The notes under the pieces are model-generated. The model had not been told where the DNA came from and did not search any database. It was given only the letters and a program-made list of their open reading frames with translations. A stretch of DNA of 64,000 nt from Galbula dea (Eukaryota > Chordata > Aves > Piciformes > Galbulidae): assembly GCA_013399015.1 (NCBI GenBank), contig VWZX01006860.1:124001-188000 (forward strand), written 5' to 3'. Positions 55,457-64,000 of this stretch are shown one piece after another. The position numbers were made by a program, and so were the translations under genes. Numbering within the stretch: the first letter of the stretch is position 1; every line of letters begins with the position of its first letter.

Positions 55457-56127
55457 CATGACACCAGAAGAAGACCTTCTCCATTTTTACCACCTACTCC
55501 AAAGCAGGGAAGTTTTTCAGTAAGCCAATGGAAAAGAACAAACCCAAGGTCAAGGATATTAATTAAATAAAAAGAATTAAAATTAATACCTTGCAAAAAA
55601 ACTTTTCTCCTAGTTTAGTTCTCAGAATTGCCCAAGCCATTGTGAATGCAACTTTCTCTGATGATGTTAGCCTGAGGCAGACACTGAGCTGAGGACATCA
55701 ACAACCCCTGAGTGTTTCAGGTCTGTCAAAGTAATGAGGACCTTAAACCTGAGTCTTAGCACAGAACATGTCAGGCAACCTGAGCTAGAGGTGTTGCTGC
55801 AAATGCTTGCTGTCATGATGCATGCACACAAGGCCCTGCACTGGGAAGCAGAGGAATTGCATCCTTTTGGGGCAAAAATGAGTGTGTCTGTATGCTGTGC
55901 AGGGTAGATTTGTGTATCTCCTCCCAAATGCAGCCCTTGTCTGTGTCTGTGTACAAACATCAGCTGGCTTCTAATCCTCCTGTCAACAAACAGAGCATGT
56001 GATGATCTTTTTACTCTTATTAGCACAAATCTGTCTCTCATCTGCAGCTGATCCTGGCCATAGGTGTCCTGTCCAGCTCAGCAGTGGCTTGAGACTGTCA
56101 AGCATGATTTGGAGCTAGTTATCCTAG
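55457..56127. other. Intronic stretch, no feature seen
   Basis: An A/T-rich patch at about 55,555-55,605. No exon or repeat recognised. Confidence 0.4.
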
Positions 56128-56129
56128 AA

Positions 56130-56252
56130 CAGAATCATGAATTGCCTTGGTTGGAAAAGACCTTTCAGATCATCAAGTCCAACCATTAACCCAGCACTGC
56201 CAGGTCACCACTAACCCATGTCCCTCAGCACCACATCTCCATGGCTTTTAGG
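56130..56252 (-). repeat. CR1 LINE 3' end fragment
   Basis: TTGGTTGGAAAAGACCTTTC, GATCATCAAGTCCAACCATT and CCCTCAGCACCACATCTCCA show the antisense 3' end of the common subtype. Confidence 0.9.
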
Positions 56253-57908
56253 TTTTTTTCCCTTTAAGGATCTCTTTTGAAGCCCATGGAGTCAAGAGGA
56301 ATAGGTGACTTTAGCTAACACTTGTGAGTTCTGAACTAACCAGACTGGGACCTAATTGTCCTAGGTGCTAGTAAAGCATGGAAAAAAGCCTGTCCCTCAT
56401 CTGACCTGCTCAAGGGCTGAAAGACAGAGGCCAGTTGCTGGCAGAGCTGCCTTATCAAAGGCAGAGTGCTAAAATAAATGGTATGGTGCTGCCCAGGAGG
56501 TTCATAGGTGAATGAAGACAAGAATTCAGTCAGCACCAAAACGATTCCTTGTTTCTATGCAACACTTTGTAGTGAGGAGAACAGAGTCCCAGATGTGTAG
56601 AATGGCTTTGCTGAGGACAAGAATGAGACTTGGAAACAGAAGTCAACCTGACACTGTGGTTTTTGGCAGTTCTTCCCTTTTACTTAGTGCTCTGGAGCTC
56701 CATGGTCTCATACAGACGTTCCATGAGGTAAGGTCAACAACGTTAGGCTCTGTTGTGACATAGTTTACTCAAAATCAGTGACCTTGTGCACTCTTGCTAC
56801 AATGGCTTGTTTGTCTGGGTGTTTACCTTCCCCCATTTACTATGAGAAAGAATAATTTAAATAGATTTATTCTTAAAAGCTTTCAGGAGACAGGGAAATA
56901 CTGTTACCTGTGTTGTGGCGCTCATCTATGGAGACTCATGGGGCAAGTCTGCTCCTGAAAAGAGAGTTGAAGCCTGGTCTCTGGATTTGTAGGTTATTTC
57001 CATGACCTCAAAACTCCATTCTTGTTTCTGTGGCACTGAAGAGTTGTCTTCTTTCCTTTGAGCCTGTGTGCAGCAAATTCCTAGAGGAACTAGGAAACCA
57101 TTAGAAACCTTTCTGCTCTCCCCTCCCAAGCACAAAGAAGCAGAGCTCTGACCTGGTTTTGCTGAACAGGAAAATAGGTCTGAAATACAGGCAGAGACAC
57201 CATCCATACCCAGTTGGATCACACAGGGGAAGCAGGAGAAAAGGGAGAAAGTCCTACTGGTGGTAAGGGTTAATCCCATCACTAAATAGGTTTCTGGCAG
57301 CTGCACAGGTAACAAGATGATGGACACCATCTGAGTGCCTGAACAGAATAATATGTGGGAGGAGGGATGGTTATGTTGTCCTGTCTTAGCTTAAGTGCCT
57401 TGCAACCAAACCACTCCTGAAATTAATCTCTTTATTTGGGACAAGCTGCAGCTTGCCCTCAGATCTCTTCACTGCCACCTGCTCTGAAGAAAAGATGCTC
57501 TGCTATAGGATGTTCTCCAAGGGAGACTTGCCTTCAGGTTCCATCAGGTGTAGGAGAGGTTGTAAGTTCAGGGAGAAAGGATTTAGCTGAAGGTAGAAGC
57601 TGGGGGTTTTTTGTTGGGGAAGCTGATGTCTCTGTGTGAGTTTTCTTGCCATGTTGGCTCCCAAAGAAAAGCTTCTATCCATGGTAATCAGGATTTAGTA
57701 AAGGAAGCCAGAGGAAAAAAAAATAAAAGTGGAAAAAAAAAAGTCTTTAGCTGAGATTAAAGGGATTGTGTGGCTGCACTTGGTGCTGAATTGCTGTGTG
57801 CTGGCTCTGTCACCAAGTGTCTGCCTTGTCAGCATCTGTGCACAGCCTCCTGCATTCTGGGAAAGGAAGAGTTGTGCCTGAGTGGAGCAGAAGTAAACAG
57901 AGGAGAAT
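56253..57908. other. Intronic stretch, no feature seen
   Basis: A-rich runs at about 57,714-57,742. No exon or dispersed repeat recognised. Confidence 0.4.
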
Positions 57909-57911
57909 GAT

Positions 57912-58332
57912 GCCTGGGTTCAGCTTTGGGCTCCTCACTACAACAGTGACATTGAGGTGTTGGAGTGTGGCCAGAGAAGGGCAAGGAAGGTGGGGAAGGG
58001 TCTAGAGCACAAGGGTTGTGAGGAGCAGCTGAGGGAACTGGGGTTGGTTAGCCTGGAGAAGAGGAGGCTCAGGGGAGACCTTCTGGCTCTCTGCAACTCC
58101 CTGAGAGGAGACTGGAGCCAGGTGGGGCTTGGGCTCTTCTCCCAAGGAACAAGTGATAGGACAAGAGGAAACAGCCTCAAGTTGTGGCAGAGTCTGGACA
58201 TGGGGGACAATTTCTCTACTGAAAGAGTTGTCAGGCATTGGCCCAGGATGCCCAGGGCAGTGGTGGAGGGGTTCAAAAAACATGCAGAATTAGCACTTCA
58301 CAAGATGGGTTTAGTGGCATGATGGTGATAAG
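57912..58332 (+). repeat. CR1 LINE 3' portion, about 420 bp
   Basis: GTTCAGCTTTGGGCTCCTCA, GGTTGGTTAGCCTGGAGAAG, GGCTTGGGCTCTTCTCCCAA and ATGCCCAGGGCAGTGGTGGA appear in sense order. The end (TTTAGTGGCATGATGGTGAT) stops before the terminal tail. The 121-aa frame at 57,957-58,322 is this repeat. Confidence 0.93.
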
Positions 58333-59200
58333 TCATTTCAGGACCTGAATAACTTCTTCCTAGATCTGTCTAGTGCCCAATGAAAGCAGTGTCTGCCAGA
58401 AACACAGCCCAGACTCAGAAGTGACACAAGCCAGGGTTCAGGGGCATCCTCTGATGTTTCTGAAGATAGGACTCCAAAGAAGGACAGTTTCCACCCTCTG
58501 CTGCTCTCTTAAGGGTGGCCTCTTCTGTTGAAAGAGGAATGGTTGTGTGGGGAGAGCTCATCCCATGGCTGCTCTATCTATCATAATAAAGGTTATTAAA
58601 AGCCTACGTGAGCAGCCTGAGTACAGAGCCCAGCAGAGTGAAGCCTCTCCTGCTCACAAGGCTGCCTTGCCAACTCTGCACTGGAAGCTTGGTTTTATTA
58701 AATATTTGCTTGACCAGAAAGGCAAAGTAGAACAGGGTAAACATGCCTAAAGTAAACGTGAAATGACCTTTGTCCATCTTCTCTCTCCAATGCTTGTGGC
58801 TGGGAGGGCAGAGGGAGGTGAAGGAGATCACACAACAGCTTTGAAATTCTGGCTGCTGTGAGGATGTTGAAATATTTGGGGTGGCATGAAAGTGGTGGAT
58901 GCTTCCCAAGCCTGAATTTACCCTTTCCACTATCAGATCTAATCAGTCTAGAGGTCAAAAGACAGGATTTATTCTCCTTGTTATTTCTTGCAGGAAATTA
59001 TTCAGTTCTGCTGGTGTTAGCAGAGTTGCCAGGATTAAGAAAAGCTGTGAATCCAGGCCTTGTGTCACTGCCACATCTTCCTCCCTGCTGGGATCTTCAG
59101 AGAGTGATATTTTCCTTGCCTCCTACCAGCATGGGGCTGGTTGTCATCACCTTTGCTCAGCTAGTTACACCTCTGATTTCAGCTAGTCACTCTGTGAGAG
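58333..59200. other. Intronic stretch, no feature seen
   Basis: No exon or repeat recognised. The 125-aa frame at 58,858-59,235 has no domain and runs into a CR1-like segment. Confidence 0.4.
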
Positions 59201-59204
59201 AGGT

Positions 59205-59330
59205 GATAGGACTTGGGAGTCCTGGTGGAAAATAAGTTCACCATGAACCAACCAGCAATGTGGCCAAGAAGGTCAATGGATCCTGAGGTGCATAAAGAAG
59301 AGTGTGACCAGTAGTTCATAAAATGACAAA
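59205..59330 (+). repeat. CR1 LINE more-5' fragment
   Basis: AGTCCTGGTGGAAAATAAGT, then AGCAATGTGGCCAAGAAGGT and CAATGGATCCTGAGGTGCAT resemble the CR1 region just after the reverse transcriptase, upstream of the common 3' part. Both ends are diverged. Confidence 0.65.
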
Positions 59331-60035
59331 GCTGTTCTTGGGACAGAAGCAGCCATGAAAAAGCAAAGAGACAGGGAGTAGATGGATGTGTGGAGTAGGA
59401 TGGTGCACCTCTATGCCATGAGAATGGGGCTTGATGATGTGCTCACCAGATTACAGATGCTATTTGAACCCCACATTGCTCCCACCACCCTGGTTAGAAC
59501 TTGGGTGGTTTAAAGAGACTGAGTGGTGCAAGGAAACCCTCTTCCCTCTCTTTGGAAAGTCACCAAGCTGGTCCCTGGGTTGTTACTTCTCCAACTTCAT
59601 GGTCCTTTAGACTTTATTACTGCTAATATTTTGGCAACTCCTTTCTCCTCAGTCATCTGAGATGCTCAGGGGAACTGTATCTCTCTTTTAGCCAATGTTT
59701 TCCTGGCTGTGCAGTGGGTGGAGAGCAGCCTTGTGTTGAGAGCCCAGGGGAGGGAGGAGACCTGATGTTCAGTTTACTCCATGCTTGGCTGCATGCCCTT
59801 TGTAGATGTGGCTGTGAAGGCTGGCACATCACAACTCCTACAGCTGTGTCCAAGGCTGGTCTAGCATGAGCAAACTTTGATCTGGAAGGCACAGAGAGCC
59901 TGTTCAAACAGCCCCATTCTGGACCAAGGTCTCCCTGAAAAGATGTTAATGTCAGACCAGAGCTGGCTTCTTCCTGGCAAACTTCAAGAGATGCTAAAGA
60001 GCTCAGCATCCATCTGGACCTCTCCCTGTAGGCAG
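59331..60035. other. Intronic stretch, no feature seen
   Basis: No recognised exon or repeat. The antisense 118-aa frame at 59,653-60,009 is unsupported. Confidence 0.4.
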
Positions 60036-60039
60036 GTCC

Positions 60040-60103
60040 CTGACCTTCTCTAGGCTTCAGTCCCTCATCCAGAAGAGCAGGATACTAATCCTCCTCCAGT
60101 CCT
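60040..60103 (+). repeat. Possible ancient MIR/CORE-SINE fragment
   Basis: TGACCTTCTCTAGGCTTCAG then TCCCTCATCCAGAAGAGCAG and GATACTAATCCTCCTCC resembles the MIR stretch CTGNGCCTCAGTTTCCTCAT-CTGTAAAATGGGNATAATAAT. Diverged but in the right order. Confidence 0.5.
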
Positions 60104-60492
60104 GTCTTCTTAGATAGCAAACAGACAAGTGGGTCAGTGTTGGCAGTGCAAACAGCAATGCTGCTTGGTGTTTCTACCAGTAGCCTTCTGCACTGCTTTG
60201 GCTTCCAGGAACTTTTTGTGCTGCACCGTGGGGCACGTGTGTGTGTGTGTGTAATGGAGAGTAAAAGGAGGCTGCTGGTTTATTCTTCTGCTCTGTGAGT
60301 CCTGCTCTTTCTACCAGCATCTTTTCTTTCAGGAGGTCTCCCTTTGTTCTGGTTGGAAGCAGAGAGCTGAGAGAGGAGAAAGGGAGGATTAGCAATTAAA
60401 TACACTCTGATGATGGCACGCTTGTGAAGGAGGGAGGAGGAAGGAATACTCTATAGTAATGGAGTTTTGTTTTCTTTTCTCTTTGCTTGTAG
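60104..60492. other. End of intron 1 with splice acceptor
   Basis: Contains a GT microsatellite at about 60,236-60,253. From about 60,466 a T-rich pyrimidine tract leads to CTTTGCTTGTAG, placing the acceptor AG at 60,491-60,492. Confidence 0.75.
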
Positions 60493-60577
60493 GACAAAAT
60501 CTGCCAGGGATTTGGTGTTCTGAAGACTCTTGCAGATTTTAATCCTCCTTCCCTTGGGAATACAAACCTTTCTAATC
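60493..60577 (+). promoter_or_regulatory. PLXNA4: 5' UTR part of plexin exon 2
   Basis: Eighty-five bases between the acceptor and the start codon, with no ATG. An in-frame TGA at 60,521-60,523 closes the reading frame upstream, so the coding sequence cannot extend to an earlier ATG in this exon. Confidence 0.8.
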
Positions 60578-61756
60578 ATGTCACCGTCTGTATGGAAATG
60601 GACTTGCCTGGTTTCTCACCTCCTGCTGTCCACCACAGTGTCTCCTCTTGGTAGGCAGCAGCCACTCCATCCAAAGAAACCCTTCATCACCTTCACTGGA
60701 GACCAAGCAGAGGGAAACTTCAACCACTTAGTGGTTGATGAAAGAACTGGGCAGATTTACTTGGGAGCTGTCAATAGGATCTACAAACTCTCCAGTGACT
60801 TGAAGGTCCTGGTGACCCACCAGACTGGTCCTGATGAAGATAATCCCAAGTGTTATCCTCCCAGGATAGTCCAAACCTGCAATGAACCCTTGACACCCAC
60901 AAACAACATAAACAAAATGCTCCTCATAGACTACAAGGAGAATCGATTGATAGCCTGTGGGAGTCTTTACCAGGGCATCTGCAAGCTTTTGAGGCTGGAT
61001 GACCTCTTCAAGCTGGGAGAGCCCTTCCACAAGAAGGAGCATTATCTCTCTGGGGTGAATGAGAGTGGCTCTGTTTTTGGAGTCATTGTTTCTTACAGCA
61101 ACATGGATGACAAGTTGTTCATTGCCACTGCTGTGGATGGCAAACCTGAGTATTTCCCCACCATTTCCAGCAGAAAGCTCACCAAGAACTCTGAAGCAGA
61201 TGGGATGTTTGCATATGTCTTTCATGATGAGTTTGTGGCCTCTATGATCAAGATCCCTTCAGACACCTTTACCATCATTCCTGACTTTGACATCTACTAC
61301 ATCTATGGCTTCAGCAGTGGGAACTTTGTCTATTTCCTGACTCTGCAGCCTGAGATGATCTCCCCACCTGGCTCCACCACAAAGGAGCAGGTTTATACCT
61401 CCAAGCTGGTCCGGCTTTGTAAGGAGGACACAGCCTTTAACTCCTATGTGGAGGTGCCCATCGGCTGCGAGAAGAACGGGGTGGAATACCGGTTGCTGCA
61501 GGCAGCCTACTTGTCTAAGGCTGGAGCTATCTTAGCAAGGTCTTTGGGGGTTGGCCCTGAGGATGATATCCTCTTCACAGTCTTCTCCAAGGGGCAGAAG
61601 AGGAAGATGAAATCCTTGGATGAGTCTGCTCTTTGCATCTTTGTCCTCAAAAAGATCAACGATCGCATCAAGGACAGACTGCAGTCCTGCTACAGGGGAG
61701 AGGGGACCTTAGACCTGGCTTGGCTCAAGGTCAAGGACATTCCCTGTAGCAGTGCG
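60578..61756 (+). CDS. PLXNA4: Plexin-A4, first coding exon (signal peptide and sema domain)
   Basis: Class A plexins are single-pass receptors for semaphorins, acting with neuropilins or directly with class 6 semaphorins in axon guidance. The exon encodes 393 codons, about a fifth of a protein usually near 1,890 residues. Residues 1 to about 25 form a signal peptide with hydrophobic core WTCLVSHLLL. The sema beta-propeller begins near residue 36 (PFITFTGD) and fills the rest, with FNHLVVDERTG, GAVNRIYKLS, conserved cysteines at 92, 101, 127 and 135, an NES glycosylation sequon at 161, and SCYRGEGTLDLAWLKVKDIP near the end. The start at 60,578 is the first in-frame ATG after a stop and has A at -3; its WKWTCLVSHLL resembles the human PLXNA4 start. 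The exon ends in phase 0 at CSSA, where GCG is followed by GTAAGTG. From memory it fits PLXNA4 much better than PLXNA2. No frameshift is seen. Confidence 0.95.
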
Positions 61757-64000
61757 GTAAGTGAAACCCCTAAGCACCCAGTCTTAACCTCCCTGTGTGC
61801 TCCCAGGTCCTAAAGCATGCCTCAATGGTTACAGTGGGGACCAAGGAACTGAGAGTGCCTCTTCCCAGCCTTGGCTCTGCCTCCACCACTTGATTTAAGC
61901 AGTTGATGCCTCAGTTTGCTGGTGGATGAGCTGAGGAAGGTGTCACTTTCTGACCTCTTGAGGCATGAACCAAGCCAAGGGGTCTTGAAATTTTCAGGAG
62001 GAGTTTTCCTCTTGTAGCTACTTCACTGTGCAGTTCACTAGGGGTTGAAAGCCCATTGCCTAGTGCAGGCTTGGTTCAAACCTAAACCAAAGCAGGACCT
62101 AGGTAACATCAACAGTTTGTGCTGGTTTCTGTCTGGTGTACTTTTATTTCCCTGGGTTGGAGTTGGAGCAGGATATGTTCAGGGAGCTTTGTCAAGCTAC
62201 AGCTTGATTTCTTCTAGGGCTGAGAAACACTGATTATTAACCATCAAAGTCTCTCCTCTTCCAGTTTCCAGCCAGCTCTGCATTGCTTCTGCACTGAAAA
62301 ATTAAAGCCTGGCTGCAGATCAAGGATTAAATACTGCAAGATTGAAGGGCAGGATTGGGGAAGGGGCAGGTCCACCTGACCTACAAATGGTCTGCAGAAT
62401 TTGTCTGAGCTGCTTCTGTCAGTGCACTAAAGTGTCATTGCAGCAGTGTCCATCAGCCCTGGCCAGCATACATCCACCTTTGATATCCTGCAGAGACCTC
62501 AGCCTTCCAGCCAACCCTGCAGCCAGGCTGCTGTAATAGCCACTTTTCTGGGCTTTGATTTCCTCCCTTAATTAGCTCTTTCAAGTGGGAGGAAAGTTCA
62601 AGTCTGAGCAAAGAGAATACAGAGGAACACCAGAGCACTTTCCTGCCCCACAATCTCTAGGCAGCCAGGGCTCTGGATGTGGCATTGCTTCAGCTTTCCT
62701 TTGTACTCCAGCCTCTGCTGCTGGGGGATCTCTGCTGGTGTTTCTTTGCAGGACACAAAGGGACCAGGAGGAACACAGATGGAAATCTCATTGCAGAGAG
62801 ACTGATCCTGCCTTATTCTGCCCTAATTCCCCTTTACACCCATGCCCACAGAATCATTGCTTGACCTTGCACTGCTCCCATACTCCCACACCCAATGTGC
62901 TGGAGGGACATGTCCTTCATTTTAGTTGAGATCTCTTCTGCTTAGACCTGCAAAGCTCCCTGTGGAGCTCTCTAGACCTTCAGCCTAGACCTGCAAAGCT
63001 CCCAGTGGAGCTCCTTAGACCTTCTGCCTAGACCTGCATAGCTTCCCATTGCACAGGGAGAAAGGCTGTGCCCAAATCTGGCTTTGATTTTTTTTTTTCC
63101 CCTTTAGCCTCAAGGCCTCTGCACATTCAAAGAGCTGCCTTTGGATTTAAGCTGGGAGCTTCCCACTGGAGTTTCTTTCCTGGGTTGTTAAGCCTTCTCC
63201 ATGCATTTCATTCTCCAAGCAGAGCAAATCTGCTCTGCTTTTTCTCCCTAAAACCATTTGCAAGACTGGACCTCTCCAATCAGGAGGTTTAAACACTCTC
63301 AAACCCTTGCTTTCTGTAGCTTTAGGCCAACAGCTTTCTTGTGTCCCTTGGGGTGAGACCTGGACCAAGAAGACTGATACATCAGACTAAATTTGGAGGG
63401 ACAGGACTGCAAAGATTGGGGAGAAGATGAGGAGCCAGTGACTGGATGACACAGGGGGGGAAAATCCTTAGAGCTTATTTGTGACTCCATTGTTTTGGGG
63501 TGGTTTTTTTGCTGTGAATCAGAGATGCTAGTGCTTTCTAGCTGGAAAGAAAACCAAGCCTGGAGATCCATGAAGGAAAATCAGGTGTCTGAAAAGTGTA
63601 ACTAAGTAGGCTGCCTTCTCCTTAAATGAGTCTACTTAGAGCTGTTGGCAAGCCCTGTCTGGGATCAGCTGTGCTGCCCCAGGGAAGAGGTATTAGTGAC
63701 TTGGCTGCTGTAAGGGTTGCAGAGTCCAGCTGCTAAGCTTGGAAAATATTTTGGAGCCTGGATATATGTCTGTGAGGGCCTTGTCTCCTTTGCTGGTGTC
63801 CTGCCTGCCAGCCAGCCAGCCACCAGTGCTGCTGCTCTGCCTCCTAGCACATGTATCTGAAGCAGCTCTAAAAGCAATTACAAAGCCATCAGTGAGACTT
63901 CCCCTGGTTTTGTGGGGATGTCAAATATTTCTCTGCAGGTGCAAATAGAAGCTTAAGCTGCTTGTAATCATGGCTGGAGCTGAACTTCAGCTCTGCTGCC
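61757..64000 (+). other. PLXNA4: Start of intron 2 of the plexin gene
   Basis: Begins with the donor GTAAGTG. The open frame runs 18 codons past the donor before a stop at 61,811-61,813, with no plexin similarity. No second exon is seen before the window ends. It contains a minisatellite at 62,941-63,048, a T run near 63,088-63,099 and a short CCAG run near 63,808-63,822. Confidence 0.85.
62941..63048 (+). repeat. 43-bp-period minisatellite, about 2.5 units
   Basis: Units start at 62,941, 62,984 and 63,027. Each opens with C[T/C]TAGACCTGCA[A/T]AGCT; the two full units contain a small palindrome around AGCTCCC..TGGAGCT and end with a second TAGACCTT. The third unit is partial. Confidence 0.9.

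Larger units (their letters stand above)
37267..60492 (+). other. PLXNA4: Putative intron 1 of the plexin gene
   Basis: Bounded by the GTAAGG donor at 37,267 and the acceptor at 60,491-60,492, where a T-rich tract with TTTTCTCTTTGCTTGTAG precedes exon 2. No coding exon is recognised inside. CR1 density is lower than upstream, notably from 37.3 to 42.4 kb and from 43 to 48.9 kb. The 5' limit depends on the exon 1 assignment. Confidence 0.5.

Noticed and set aside
60530..60577. N-terminal extension of the plexin reading frame
   Set aside because: It opens with TTG, has no ATG, lies after an in-frame stop and does not resemble plexin N-termini. The start was placed at 60,578.
60728..61225. 165-aa antisense open frame
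   Set aside because: It is the shadow of the plexin coding exon on the opposite strand and has no recognisable domain.
60578..61756. Assignment to PLXNA2 instead of PLXNA4
   Set aside because: Stretches such as DERTGQIYLGAVNRIYKLSSDLKVLVTH and KSLDESALC fit what I recall of PLXNA4, whereas PLXNA2 differs at many of these positions. A protein search would settle it.
1..64000. tRNA, rRNA, CRISPR array, bacterial operon or a new mobile system
   Set aside because: No cloverleaf with A/B boxes, regularly spaced repeat-spacer array or gene cluster was seen. The window is ordinary vertebrate non-coding DNA apart from one gene.

Overview
The window looks like bird genomic DNA. The main reason is the very high density of CR1 (chicken repeat 1) LINE fragments: about 35 recognisable pieces on both strands, mostly 5'-truncated 3' ends. 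No mammalian-type repeats such as Alu or L1 were noticed. There is one confident protein-coding element, a large coding exon of a class A plexin near the right end. Its protein is closest, from memory, to vertebrate PLXNA4. The species cannot be named from the sequence alone.

Layout. Positions 1 to about 31,100 appear to be upstream non-coding DNA: CR1 fragments roughly every kilobase, a few simple repeats, possible ancient MIR-like pieces, and several repeat-free AT-rich stretches with homeodomain-type TAATTA motifs that could be conserved enhancers. Positions 31,100-37,300 have few repeats and are GC- and CpG-richer. This part contains a 217-base assembly gap, single-N joins, and an apparently identical 1.8-kb tandem duplication (about 32,990-34,794 and 35,049-36,853) that looks more like an assembly artefact than biology. 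The right copy runs into a CpG-island-like segment (about 36,854-37,560) with an inverted CCAAT box, G-runs and a consensus splice donor at 37,267. I infer that this is the promoter and non-coding first exon of the plexin gene. Positions 37,267-60,492 would then be intron 1 (about 23 kb, with fewer CR1s). Positions 60,493-61,756 are exon 2, carrying the start codon at 60,578, a signal peptide and most of the sema domain. Positions 61,757-64,000 are the start of intron 2, including a 43-bp-period minisatellite.

How it works together: the window appears to cover the 5' end of a plus-strand plexin-A gene, that is, distal upstream DNA, a CpG-island promoter, a non-coding exon 1, a long intron and the first coding exon. 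Class A plexins are transmembrane semaphorin receptors for axon guidance. Nearly all other open reading frames are CR1 remnants, low-complexity tracts or chance. I found no RNA gene, CRISPR array, operon or convincing new protein system. The most useful second-look items are the suspicious duplication at the promoter, the putative first exon, the candidate conserved non-coding elements, and several informative CR1 rearrangements.
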